In this document: piece after piece, positions 6,492-12,729 of the stretch | Numbering within the stretch: the first letter of the stretch is position 1 | Layout of the letters: every line of letters starts with the position of its first letter | Virus record (IMG/VR): IMGVR_UViG_3300044643_001041 | Span: 1 to 27,882 of that record | DNA length: 27,882 nt | Reading direction: 5' to 3' (one strand) | Source: a virus | Notes under the pieces: generated by a model | Told to the model about the DNA's origin: nothing | What the model saw: the letters and a program-made list of their open reading frames with translations, nothing else | Database searches by the model: none | Made by a program: the position numbers and the translations under genes

Positions 6492-7632
6492 GAGCACGGC
6501 TCGCCAGATCCACTGGATGTACGAGCAAAAGAAGGACTCGCCGCGCCCCCACCTCGGATGCTCAATCATTGGGCACAGCTGCGACAAGTACCTGTGGCTC
6601 ACTTGGCGATGGGCTTTGGCATCTAAGCATCCTGGCAGGCTCAAGCGCTTATTTGAGACGGGGCATAGAGAGGAAGGCAGGCTTGTCGAGAATCTTCGCG
6701 CCCTAGATATTGAGCTTTACACAATGGATGAAACAAGTGGCAAGCAGATTTCAGTGTCTGCCGTGCGCGGCCACTTTGCTGGCTCTGTCGACGGTGTTGG
6801 CCGTGGGTTTGAGGAAGGTCCAAAGACTTGGGCGGTGCTTGAGTGCAAGACGCACAACGCCAAGAGCTTTGCTGATCTTCAAAAGAAGGGTGTCAAGGGC
6901 GCCAAGCCCCAGCACTTTGTCCAGATGCAGATGTACATGGGGCTGCTTGAGCTCGAGCGTGCGATGTACCTGGCACAAAACAAGGACGACGACGACCTGT
7001 ATAGCGAGTGGGTTCACTTCGACAAGAGCGTCTTTGAGACGTACTTGCGCCGTGCTGAGGACTGCATCGCTTCGGTCACGCCCCCAGAGGGGATCTCAAA
7101 GGATCCGAGCTGGTACGAGTGCAAGTGGTGTGACTTCTACGACCACTGCCATGGCCAGCAGATCGCCCAGGTGAACTGCCGCACATGCGCACACGCCACA
7201 CCTGGAGAAAACACGGCCTGGATCTGCGAGCAGCAAGCCAAGGAGCTCACGCACCAGGATCAGATCTTTGCCTGTGATCACCACCTCTACATCCCCCAAT
7301 TGATCCCGTATGCAGAAGCGGTCGACGGGGGCGAGAACTTTATTGAGTACAAGGTCAAAGACACCGATCGGACGTTCACCAACGGCTCAACGCCTGGTCA
7401 GTACAAGAGCCGTGAGCTCGCACTGCTTGACCCCGCGATGGTGGGTGACAAGACGATCAACGAGATGAAGGACATCTTTGGCGCTGAAGTCAAAAGCAGC
7501 CATTCCATTGCCGACATGCCAGACGACCTGGAGCCCGTGTACAGCGACGACAAGTCGCCCGAGGGCCTGAAGTTCAAGGCTCAGATCGAAAAGAACAAGG
7601 CAACCCTCAAAGCACTCAAGGCAATGAAGTGA
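6454..7632 (+). CDS. Cas4/RecB-like PD-(D/E)XK exonuclease with Cys clusters
   Basis: 392 residues from ATG 6454; 6466 is an alternative start and the choice is not firm. The nuclease core is seen as GSVDGV (Asp113), LECKT (Glu130, Lys132) and QMQMYMG, the classic D...ExK...QxxxY layout of RecB/Cas4 nucleases. A single Cys near the N-terminus (HSCDKYLW, Cys43) and a later CKWCDFYDHC (Cys223, 226, 232) match the four-Cys iron-sulfur arrangement of Cas4 and AddB. A second cluster (NCRTC...WIC...FACDHH) may bind zinc. By family it resects double-stranded DNA to give tails for annealing, fitting its place with the Sak4-like ATPase and ssDNA-binding protein. The long C-terminal part (about 150 residues) is unassigned. 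Confidence 0.8.
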   Translation: MDTQMPKIPEPTKSTARQIHWMYEQKKDSPRPHLGCSIIGHSCDKYLWLTWRWALASKHPGRLKRLFETGHREEGRLVENLRALDIELYTMDETSGKQISVSAVRGHFAGSVDGVGRGFEEGPKTWAVLECKTHNAKSFADLQKKGVKGAKPQHFVQMQMYMGLLELERAMYLAQNKDDDDLYSEWVHFDKSVFETYLRRAEDCIASVTPPEGISKDPSWYECKWCDFYDHCHGQQIAQVNCRTCAHATPGENTAWICEQQAKELTHQDQIFACDHHLYIPQLIPYAEAVDGGENFIEYKVKDTDRTFTNGSTPGQYKSRELALLDPAMVGDKTINEMKDIFGAEVKSSHSIADMPDDLEPVYSDDKSPEGLKFKAQIEKNKATLKALKAMK

Positions 7633-7973
7633 TGGAGAACGCGATGGCATTAGCTCCAATTGAGCACTGGCTCCAGTGCATGCTCGGCGAAATAAAAGTA
7701 CCAAACGTGCGCGGCCACCGTCGCTACGTCGATGGCATGTATGTGCCAGCCGATGAAGCTTCACGCAAGGTCGTCTTTGAAATAGTCCAGGCGCATGGGG
7801 ATCTGTGCGCCCAGGACATCCTGAAGCTGTCTGGGTTTCAAAAGACGACGATCTATCGAGCGCTTGATCAACTCGTCAATGAGGGCGTTCTCGACACAGT
7901 CAAAGCGACAACGCCGACAAAGAACGGCCGCTACCTCAAGATCTACATCATCAAAAAGAGAACATCGTTATGA
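7632..7973 (+). CDS. Winged helix-turn-helix protein
   Basis: 113 residues from ATG 7632, in TGATG overlap with the exonuclease stop. ATG 7644 has a better-spaced GGAG and could be the true start. The C-terminal half is a clear winged helix: VFEIVQAHGDLCAQDILKLS, FQKTTIYRALDQLVNEGVLD, then a basic wing (TVKATTPTKNGRYLKIYIIKK). The N-terminal part has Trp, Cys and Arg-rich segments (APIEHWLQCMLGEI...RGHRRYVDG). It may regulate the operon or act as an accessory DNA-binding factor beside the resolvase; the sequence does not decide. Confidence 0.7.
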   Translation: MENAMALAPIEHWLQCMLGEIKVPNVRGHRRYVDGMYVPADEASRKVVFEIVQAHGDLCAQDILKLSGFQKTTIYRALDQLVNEGVLDTVKATTPTKNGRYLKIYIIKKRTSL

Positions 7974-8449
7974 GCTACACAATCGGATTTGACCCAGGTC
8001 TGGACGGCGCCTTCACCGTCCTAGACGACAATTCACAGATCGTCCAGACCTTTGACATGCCTACCGTCGAGGTGAAGGTGGGCTCGAGCATGAAGCGCAA
8101 GGTCGCCCCCCAGGCGATTGTCGCGGAGCTCCAGCTGTTCACCCGCGAGCCCTGCTTTGCCGTGGTCGAGAGCGTGGCCGCAAGGCCTGGGCAGGGTGTG
8201 ACCTCCATGTTCGGCTTTGGTCGCTCCCTAGGCGTCCTAGAGGGGCTCCTAGCGGGTCTGATGATCCCCTACCAGCTGGTGCCTCCTCAGACCTGGTCTA
8301 AGGCTATGAAGCTTGCGCCTGGCAAAGGAGCCAGCCGGCAGCGGGCAATGGAGCTCTGGCCCGCCCACGCCGGTGAGTTCAAGCGCGTCAAAGACGACGG
8401 GAGAGCGGATTCAGCCCTGCTTGCCCTTTATGCGATATTGCACCGTTGA
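7970..8449 (+). CDS. RuvC-like Holliday junction resolvase
   Basis: 159 residues, close to RuvC length (about 170). It starts in ATGA overlap with the previous gene. The RNase H-fold acidic residues are in place: Asp8 in GFDPGLDGAF, Glu67 in CFAVVES, and Asp143/Asp147 in KDDGRADSALLA. The segment PPQTWSKAMKL is typical of phage RuvC relatives. It should cut four-way junctions arising from phage recombination and replication before packaging. It closes the recombination operon; the excisionase gene begins 14 bases later. Confidence 0.85.
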   Translation: MSYTIGFDPGLDGAFTVLDDNSQIVQTFDMPTVEVKVGSSMKRKVAPQAIVAELQLFTREPCFAVVESVAARPGQGVTSMFGFGRSLGVLEGLLAGLMIPYQLVPPQTWSKAMKLAPGKGASRQRAMELWPAHAGEFKRVKDDGRADSALLALYAILHR

Positions 8450-8453
8450 TAAT

Positions 8454-8483
8454 TTGACAACACATGACACTTAAAACTATATT
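8454..8483 (+). promoter_or_regulatory. Strong candidate promoter overlapping the xis start
   Basis: A perfect -35 TTGACA (8454-8459) and TATATT (8478-8483, 5/6) are 18 bases apart. RNA would begin near 8490, downstream of the excisionase ATG at 8464, so this transcript could express integrase but not a full excisionase. TGACA is repeated at 8455-8459 and 8465-8469, one helical turn apart, a possible activator or repressor site. Confidence 0.6.
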
Positions 8484-8766
8484 TGAGACTGCGGGTGAGT
8501 TAAGCGTCTCTCCCCGTACTGTGAGACGTCTGATCGACAAGGGCGCCATCCCTGCATACCGGGTGGCAGGCCTCTGGAGGTTGGACGTTGATGAAGTCAA
8601 ACGAGCGATGCAACACCAACGAAAGGAACCAGGATGCGAAAACCCAAGCTATCGAAATGCCTCCAATGGCGAGGCGGTCTCATTCACACTGACATCACGA
8701 TCGGCGGTCAGAGAATTAGAGTCTCTACTGAAACGGCCGACCCGGAAAAAGCGAAAGCCTTCTTAA
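8464..8766 (+). CDS. xis: Excisionase-like HTH protein
   Basis: 100 residues. The first 50 are a MerR/excisionase-type helix-turn-helix (TAGELSVSPRTVRRLIDKG, AIPAYRVAGLWRLDVDEVKRAM), as in HTH_17 excisionases that bind beside the att site and turn integrase toward excision. The remaining half is basic and low in pattern (LLKRPTRKKRKPS), and its last 133 bases overlap the integrase gene in another frame. No ribosome site is visible before the ATG, so translation is probably weak or coupled to the resolvase stop 14 bases upstream. A consensus-like promoter lies across its first codons. It could instead be an operon regulator, but position favours excisionase. Confidence 0.72.
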   Translation: MTLKTIFETAGELSVSPRTVRRLIDKGAIPAYRVAGLWRLDVDEVKRAMQHQRKEPGCENPSYRNASNGEAVSFTLTSRSAVRELESLLKRPTRKKRKPS

Positions 8767-9656
8767 AGCGCGTCGAGGAAGACGCCTACAACCGCATCAA
8801 GCTGGGCGAGAAGCCTCGCCGCACTTTCGAGGAAGCGTGCGTGCGTTGGCTGCAAGAAAAGGCCGACAAGAAGAGCCTGCACAGCGATGAGGAGAAGATT
8901 CGCTTCTGGAAGCAGCACCTGGCCGGCAAGTTCATCGACCAGATCGATCGGGACATGATCGCGGATCTGCTGTCAGCCCATCGTGGTGAAGCTGCACCGG
9001 CCACCAAGAACCGCCACGTTGCATTCATTCGCGCCCTGCTTTGCATGGCTCGCGATGAGTGGAAGTGGATCGCCGGCGTGCCCAAGTTCCAGACCTACAA
9101 CGAGCCAAAGGTGCGCGTGATGTTCGCCACCGCCGAGCAATTCCAGGTACTACTCGACAACCTCAAGTCACCGTACCGCGAAGCAGCGATTGTTGCCGTA
9201 GCCACCGGCCTGCGCCGTGCCAACGTCTTTGGCCTGCGCTGGGATCACGTTGACCTCGAGCGTGGCGTGGCTTGGATCGATGCCGACGACGCCAAAGCCG
9301 GCCAAGCGATCGGGGTGCCGTTGAACACCGATGCCCAGGCGGCGATTCGCAAGCAGTTGGACAAGCACAGCGAGCTCGTATTTGAGGGTAAGTGGCGGGT
9401 ACTACCAGACGCCTGGAAACGTGCTGTGAAGGCCGCAGGCCTGCCTGAGAGCTTCCGCTGGCACGACCTGCGTCATACCTTCGCCAGCTGGCATGCGATG
9501 GCTGGAACGCCGTTGAACGTCATCCAGGAGCTCGGTGGTTGGGCGACTCCAGGCATGGTGCAGAAGTACGCGCACCTGTCCAAGTCGCACCTGATCGAGC
9601 AAGCGCAGAGGATTTCGATTAGCCCGAAGCCGGCCCTTCAGGTCGTCAACGGTTAA
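8634..9656 (+). CDS. int: Tyrosine integrase
   Basis: 340 residues from ATG 8634, preceded by AAAGGAACCAGG. All catalytic residues of the tyrosine recombinases are visible: Arg194 (TGLRRAN), Lys221 (DDAKAGQ), His277 and Arg280 (HDLRHTF), Trp303 (LGGWATPGMVQ) and the nucleophile Tyr312 (KYAHLS). An N-terminal arm-binding region and a core-binding SAM-like domain (about residues 63-150) precede them. It integrates the phage at the host tRNA-Cys gene, whose 3' half lies 64 bases downstream as attP. Its reading frame overlaps the excisionase gene by 133 bases. It should be expressed both by the upstream operon and from the promoter at 8454-8483. Confidence 0.93.
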   Translation: MRKPKLSKCLQWRGGLIHTDITIGGQRIRVSTETADPEKAKAFLKRVEEDAYNRIKLGEKPRRTFEEACVRWLQEKADKKSLHSDEEKIRFWKQHLAGKFIDQIDRDMIADLLSAHRGEAAPATKNRHVAFIRALLCMARDEWKWIAGVPKFQTYNEPKVRVMFATAEQFQVLLDNLKSPYREAAIVAVATGLRRANVFGLRWDHVDLERGVAWIDADDAKAGQAIGVPLNTDAQAAIRKQLDKHSELVFEGKWRVLPDAWKRAVKAAGLPESFRWHDLRHTFASWHAMAGTPLNVIQELGGWATPGMVQKYAHLSKSHLIEQAQRISISPKPALQVVNG

Positions 9657-9670
9657 TCCAAGTCACAAAC

Positions 9671-9679
9671 ACGCCACAG
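9671..9679 (+). repeat. Candidate integrase arm site 1
   Basis: ACGCCACAG, 41 bases before the tRNA-Cys core on the integrase side. The same nine bases recur at 9860-9868 on the other side, and ACGCCAC occurs inverted at 9783-9789. Repeats flanking a core are how integrase arm sites look; binding is inferred. Confidence 0.4.
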
Positions 9680-9720
9680 TGGGCTTTTCGTGTACTCGTC
9701 AAAACTCGTGATTATGAGAG

Positions 9721-9766
9721 TGGAGGCGGGGGTCGGAATCGAACCGGCGTACACGGATTTGCAGTC
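9721..9766 (-). other. attP: attP core: 3' half of tRNA-Cys(GCA)
   Basis: On the minus strand these 46 bases read from the anticodon arm (ACTGCAAATCC, anticodon GCA) through the T arm (GGTTCGATTCC) to GCCTCCA, including CCA. Upstream of the anticodon loop the sequence stops resembling a tRNA: no D arm or 5' acceptor strand follows. This is therefore not a working tRNA gene but the shared core that restores the host tRNA-Cys after integration. It lies directly after the integrase gene and has phage genes on both sides, so it is attP rather than attL or attR. The T stem as written has one C-A mismatch, which may be natural to the host tRNA. Confidence 0.85.
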
Positions 9767-9782
9767 GGATTGAGTAGAACCC

Positions 9783-9789
9783 GTGGCGT
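9783..9789 (-). repeat. Candidate integrase arm site 2 (inverted)
   Basis: GTGGCGT on the plus strand, the inverse of ACGCCAC, 17 bases beyond the tRNA-like core. It is one of three copies around attP. Confidence 0.35.
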
Positions 9790-9816
9790 GACAAATCAAT
9801 AACTTAGAAAACTTCG

Positions 9817-9840
9817 ACGGGGCAGAAATGCCCCGTTTTT
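9817..9840 (+). terminator. Rho-independent terminator beyond attP
   Basis: ACGGGGCA (9817-9824), a GAAA loop, TGCCCCGT (9829-9836) and then further T to 9840 make an 8-bp GC-rich stem with a T-run for rightward transcripts. It would end the integrase message in the free phage. Because it lies on the far side of the attP core, it becomes separated from int after integration. It might also stop leftward late RNA, but on that strand the T-rich stretch is four bases away and weak. Confidence 0.85.
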
Positions 9841-9859
9841 GTCTGGTTGTGACACAGAT

Positions 9860-9868
9860 ACGCCACAG
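9860..9868 (+). repeat. Candidate integrase arm site 3
   Basis: ACGCCACAG, identical to 9671-9679, on the opposite side of the core and 19 bases after the terminator. A partial copy, ACGCCGCA, follows at 9871. Confidence 0.4.
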
Positions 9869-9923
9869 CCACGCCGCATGCACGCATTGACGTACTCTGC
9901 ATGCGTAGCCGTTTTCTCAATGC

Positions 9924-10439
9924 TTATGCCAGCATTGTTTCGGCCTTGACCTTTACCGCTGCGACCCGGTTGAGCCAGCCATTTCCGAAGGTGTCGAAGG
10001 TGTTCAGGCTGCGGTAGAACTCTTCCTTTGCCTGGCTGAACTTCTCGATCAGGTCGTCTGGCTCCTGGGCGTTGACCGCAGCCAAGGTCATCGGACCGAT
10101 CCCACCGTCAGGTGTGACGCCGACAGCCGTTTGCAGGATCTTGGCCGAGCGCCCACAGCCCGCATTGACCGCGAAATCGAAGACCAGGTAGTCAATCCCC
10201 GATGGCATGTCGTCGCAGCGGCAGGCGTCCCAGAACCGCTTCTTGTACAAGGGCTCAACCATCTCTGGCGTGAGCGAGCGCATCTCTGCCTCGTTGGACT
10301 CATGCCCTGTCCACTCCTCCCAGACCCGCTTGGTCACGCCCAGGTTTGTCATGCCGCCTGGATCTGATGGGTGGTTAACATAGCCGCCCTCGCTTGCCAG
10401 CATCAGCTTGAATGCGTTGTCCCAGTTACTTGCTGCCAT
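9924..10439 (-). CDS. Endolysin, GH108 N-acetylmuramidase
   Basis: 171 residues from ATG 10439, with AAGGAAAGGAAA just before it. The N-terminus has the glycoside hydrolase 108 signature, SEGGYVNHPSDPGGMTNLGVT, with catalytic Glu17. The second half matches the family's C-terminal peptidoglycan domain (DYLVFDFAVNAGCGRSAKILQ, VTPDGGIGPMTL). It cuts the glycan chains of the host wall at the end of infection. No signal peptide is present, so it should reach the periplasm through the holin, whose gene overlaps by 14 bases immediately upstream. Length is typical for the family. Confidence 0.93.
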   Translation of the reverse strand: MAASNWDNAFKLMLASEGGYVNHPSDPGGMTNLGVTKRVWEEWTGHESNEAEMRSLTPEMVEPLYKKRFWDACRCDDMPSGIDYLVFDFAVNAGCGRSAKILQTAVGVTPDGGIGPMTLAAVNAQEPDDLIEKFSQAKEEFYRSLNTFDTFGNGWLNRVAAVKVKAETMLA

Positions 10440-10848
10440 TTTCCTTTCCTTGTGAGTTGGACTTCATGTCGATGATTTTCTCCAGCGTGCGACCGCCGAA
10501 GTAGAAGGACATGATCAACATGCCCCACTGGCCAAGGAGCTCGACGTAGGCCTTGTTTGTATCGATGTCGAAGGCCGACATCATTGCGAAGGTGAAATAG
10601 CCGCCCAGGATCGCGATTAGTGTCATTGGGCGAATGTTCTTGCTCAACCAGGAGTCCGACTTCATGTCGTTCTCTTGGCGCTTAGTGAGCTCACCCTGCT
10701 CCTGCATGTCGGCCTGCATCTTGGCCAGCTCGCCGTTTTGTTGCAGCTCGAGGAGCTTGAGCTTGGCCGCTTCTGCGGCGTTGGCGTCCGGGAAGACCTT
10801 GTCGATGATCTTCGAGCCAATGTTTAGGATGTCTAGGATTGGAAACAT
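10426..10848 (-). CDS. Holin (3TM family)
   Basis: 140 residues with GAGG before the ATG. An amphipathic N-terminus (MFPILDILNIGSKIIDKVFPD) is followed by a charged Gln/Glu-rich helix (EAAKLKLLELQQNGELAKMQ). Then comes SWLSKNIRPMTLIAILGGYF, and hydrophobic segments at about residues 74-92 and 104-120. This order, especially the WL..NIRP motif, fits the holin family named for gene-transfer-agent release. It would form the membrane lesion that lets out the endolysin encoded next in the same operon. Its last codons overlap the endolysin start. Confidence 0.85.
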   Translation of the reverse strand: MFPILDILNIGSKIIDKVFPDANAAEAAKLKLLELQQNGELAKMQADMQEQGELTKRQENDMKSDSWLSKNIRPMTLIAILGGYFTFAMMSAFDIDTNKAYVELLGQWGMLIMSFYFGGRTLEKIIDMKSNSQGKENGSK

Positions 10849-10855
10849 GCTTGCC

Positions 10856-11431
10856 TCACTTGATTAAAGCCCTGGCCGCAACGGTCAGGATGTCGTGGAC
10901 AAAGTCGATGTCGTCTGGTTTTGACTTCCAGCCGACTGTGATTTGCCCGATGAACTGGTTGATCTCTGGTGGCACGCTGATGCGGCAGGTGAAGGTGATG
11001 CCCTTGTACATGTACCAAAGCCCGATCTCGGACTGAGGCCGCTTGTACTCACTGCATGGAATCTTGCTGGCGATCAGGTCGATGACATCGATGTTGTTCG
11101 CACTATTCGAGGTGAACAGTCCAACATCGATGCCCTCCACCTTTGCTTCCCTGCCACCCTCGCGCTGATACGCACGCACGCTCACGCGCTTGTTGAGCAT
11201 TGCATCGACAGAGAAAATTCCGACGACTTCAGCCTTGAGCTCTTTCATCAAGAGCGCTGAGACATCGTCGAAGCGTGACTCGTTGAGCTTGGGAAGCTCG
11301 CGCTGCTTCATGTAGACGCTCAGGAATACGCCCTGGTTGACGTATATGAAGTAGCCAACGAATCCGAGCACACCAAGCAGCAATACAACGATCAGCTTGA
11401 ATGGGCTGTCGATGTACGTCAGGACACTCAT
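10856..11431 (-). CDS. Membrane-anchored protein of the lysis region, unknown
   Basis: 191 residues from ATG 11431, chosen because AAAGGA lies eight bases before it; a GTG at 11470 would add 13 residues without a site. One membrane helix (about residues 11-32, KLIVVLLLGVLGFVGYFIYV) is followed by a soluble domain, presumably periplasmic. That domain holds strand-rich segments and two Cys (IPCSEY and FTCRISVPPEI) that could form a disulfide. It lies seven bases upstream of the holin gene. It might help lysis, for example replacing a spanin, but it has no coiled coil or lipoprotein partner. No family is recognised. Confidence 0.65.
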   Translation of the reverse strand: MSVLTYIDSPFKLIVVLLLGVLGFVGYFIYVNQGVFLSVYMKQRELPKLNESRFDDVSALLMKELKAEVVGIFSVDAMLNKRVSVRAYQREGGREAKVEGIDVGLFTSNSANNIDVIDLIASKIPCSEYKRPQSEIGLWYMYKGITFTCRISVPPEINQFIGQITVGWKSKPDDIDFVHDILTVAARALIK

Positions 11432-11495
11432 GAGAGTGTCCTTTGTGCTGTCTGGTTTGACTCGTTTCACTTATCTGCTCGCATTGTTTATTTAT

Positions 11496-11834
11496 CTACG
11501 CTGCGGGCAAATCAGCAACCGCGACCCATGAAACGGTTGGTTCATCCCATGTGTATAGCTTGCCGTCTTGAGGTATCGGAACAGGCGCCTGCCATCTAAA
11601 TTTGTCACTTAGCACCCATGACGGATATGGCGTCGGAGAAATGAACACCTTGTTTTGAGCGTCGAACCTATAACCTATTCCCGCATAGTTGTAGAACTTT
11701 GCAGCATCACCATTTGCGTCCTCGAATGTCTCGACGTATGACCCTGCATCGGGTCTACTTTTGATGAAAGCAGCGTCTGCCACGATCACATTTTCGACTT
11801 CGCCATATGCGTTAACTCTTGCGTACGTTCCCAT
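11496..11834 (-). CDS. Small conserved protein downstream of the tail fibre
   Basis: 112 residues from ATG 11834, with AAGGA about ten bases upstream. It has a pattern common in small phage proteins encoded beside fibres: an N-terminal ARVNAYGEVENVIVADAAFI, a central YNYAGIGYRFDAQNKVFI, and PYPSW...FRWQAPVPIPQDGK and YTWDEPTVSWV. The Trp/Pro-rich repeats suggest a small beta fold. Family members are usually labelled hypothetical; a fibre-assembly or accessory role is inferred only from constant placement next to receptor-binding genes. Confidence 0.7.
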   Translation of the reverse strand: MGTYARVNAYGEVENVIVADAAFIKSRPDAGSYVETFEDANGDAAKFYNYAGIGYRFDAQNKVFISPTPYPSWVLSDKFRWQAPVPIPQDGKLYTWDEPTVSWVAVADLPAA

Positions 11835-11855
11835 TGTCTAATGATCCTTAAATAT

Positions 11856-12728
11856 CTATCCTGGAGGAACAAAATCCCCTGATGTTGTAAACGTGTGCAC
11901 GTTCCACTCACCGTATTTCGTGATCGTGCCGCCTGTGCCGACTTTTGCGCCTTTGTAGCGGAGAACAATGATCCCAGAGCCACCACTACCGCCTTGCGCA
12001 CCACCGCCTCCTCCAGTGTTCGGGGCTCCAGGACTGCCGTCACCCCTTCCACCACCACCTGTGCCACCATTTCCATCTAAAGCGCTATCTCCACCCTTAC
12101 CCCCGCCGCCACCACCTAAAATAACTGGTGACCCAGTGATAGAAGAACTAGCGCCGCTACCTCCGGCCCCTGCGGTATACCCACCCGAGCCATTACCTGC
12201 GGCTCCTGTGCCTCCACCGCCACCGCCTGCCAATCCATTGCCTGGACCTCCTGAATATCCTTGCCCTGATGTGCCAGACCCTCCACCACCGTCTTGACCA
12301 CCACCACCGCATCCACCGTTGCCGACACTGCCTCCACTAATCCCGCCCCTGCCCCCTCCAATTGTTGTCACAGAGCCAGCAAACACGCTATTTGAACCGT
12401 TAGCATTCCCACCACCGCCTGCACCAATTACCACTGAGTATGTGGTGCCAGGGGTAAAGGTCATGGTGCCAGTTAAGCGGCCACCAGCTCCACCGCCTCC
12501 CGGGTTGTATGGACTTGATCCACCGCCACCACCACCAGCGTGAACCAAGTAGGTCGCGCTGTATGTGTTGCTCTTTCCGTGCAGGTTATCTAGCGATATT
12601 GCTCCACTAGGCACACCAGCTAAGGAGCGAACCGCTGCCTCACCTAACGAGATTGTCGCTGTCGCAGAGCGGGCAAGCTCCACGTTCACCTGCGACATCG
12701 ATATTTGACCGCTTGCAGGTAGAGTCAT
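11856..12728 (-). CDS. Glycine-rich tail fibre / adhesin-like protein
   Basis: 290 residues with a GGGAG site before ATG 12728. The N-terminus (LPASGQISMSQVNVELA...GAISLDNLHGK) is the connector module common to phage fibres. Residues about 65-265 are dominated by GGGGG blocks separated by short variable loops (for example GGGGGGTGAAGNGSGGY). The end, VHTFTTSGDFVPPG, is a typical cap for glycine-rich domains. Such runs can pack as polyglycine II helices, as in the gp38-type adhesins of T-even phages, where the loops between them choose the receptor. A receptor-binding role is thus likely. Codons for Gly are mixed, so this is selected protein sequence rather than simple DNA repeat slippage. Confidence 0.8.
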   Translation of the reverse strand: MTLPASGQISMSQVNVELARSATATISLGEAAVRSLAGVPSGAISLDNLHGKSNTYSATYLVHAGGGGGGSSPYNPGGGGAGGRLTGTMTFTPGTTYSVVIGAGGGGNANGSNSVFAGSVTTIGGGRGGISGGSVGNGGCGGGGQDGGGGSGTSGQGYSGGPGNGLAGGGGGGTGAAGNGSGGYTAGAGGSGASSSITGSPVILGGGGGGKGGDSALDGNGGTGGGGRGDGSPGAPNTGGGGGAQGGSGGSGIIVLRYKGAKVGTGGTITKYGEWNVHTFTTSGDFVPPG

Positions 12729-12729
12729 T

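Noticed and set aside
6454-7632. Cas4 of a CRISPR adaptation system
   Set aside because: No cas1/cas2 genes and no direct-repeat array in the window; the context is phage recombination.
8702-8712. GGCGGTCAG inside integrase resembling the 2161-2227 repeat arm
   Set aside because: Nine bases only, within coding sequence and unpaired; chance is likely.
9721-9766. Functional tRNA-Cys gene
   Set aside because: Only the 3' half is present; there is no D arm or 5' acceptor strand beyond the anticodon loop.
9875-9905. CGCATGCA/TGCATGCG inverted repeat as terminator of the late operon
   Set aside because: No T-run follows on the minus strand; on the plus strand it is far from any gene end. It may be an att-region site but is not supported.
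11968-12543. Proline-rich rightward frames
   Set aside because: Exact antisense image of the GGX codons of the glycine-rich fibre.
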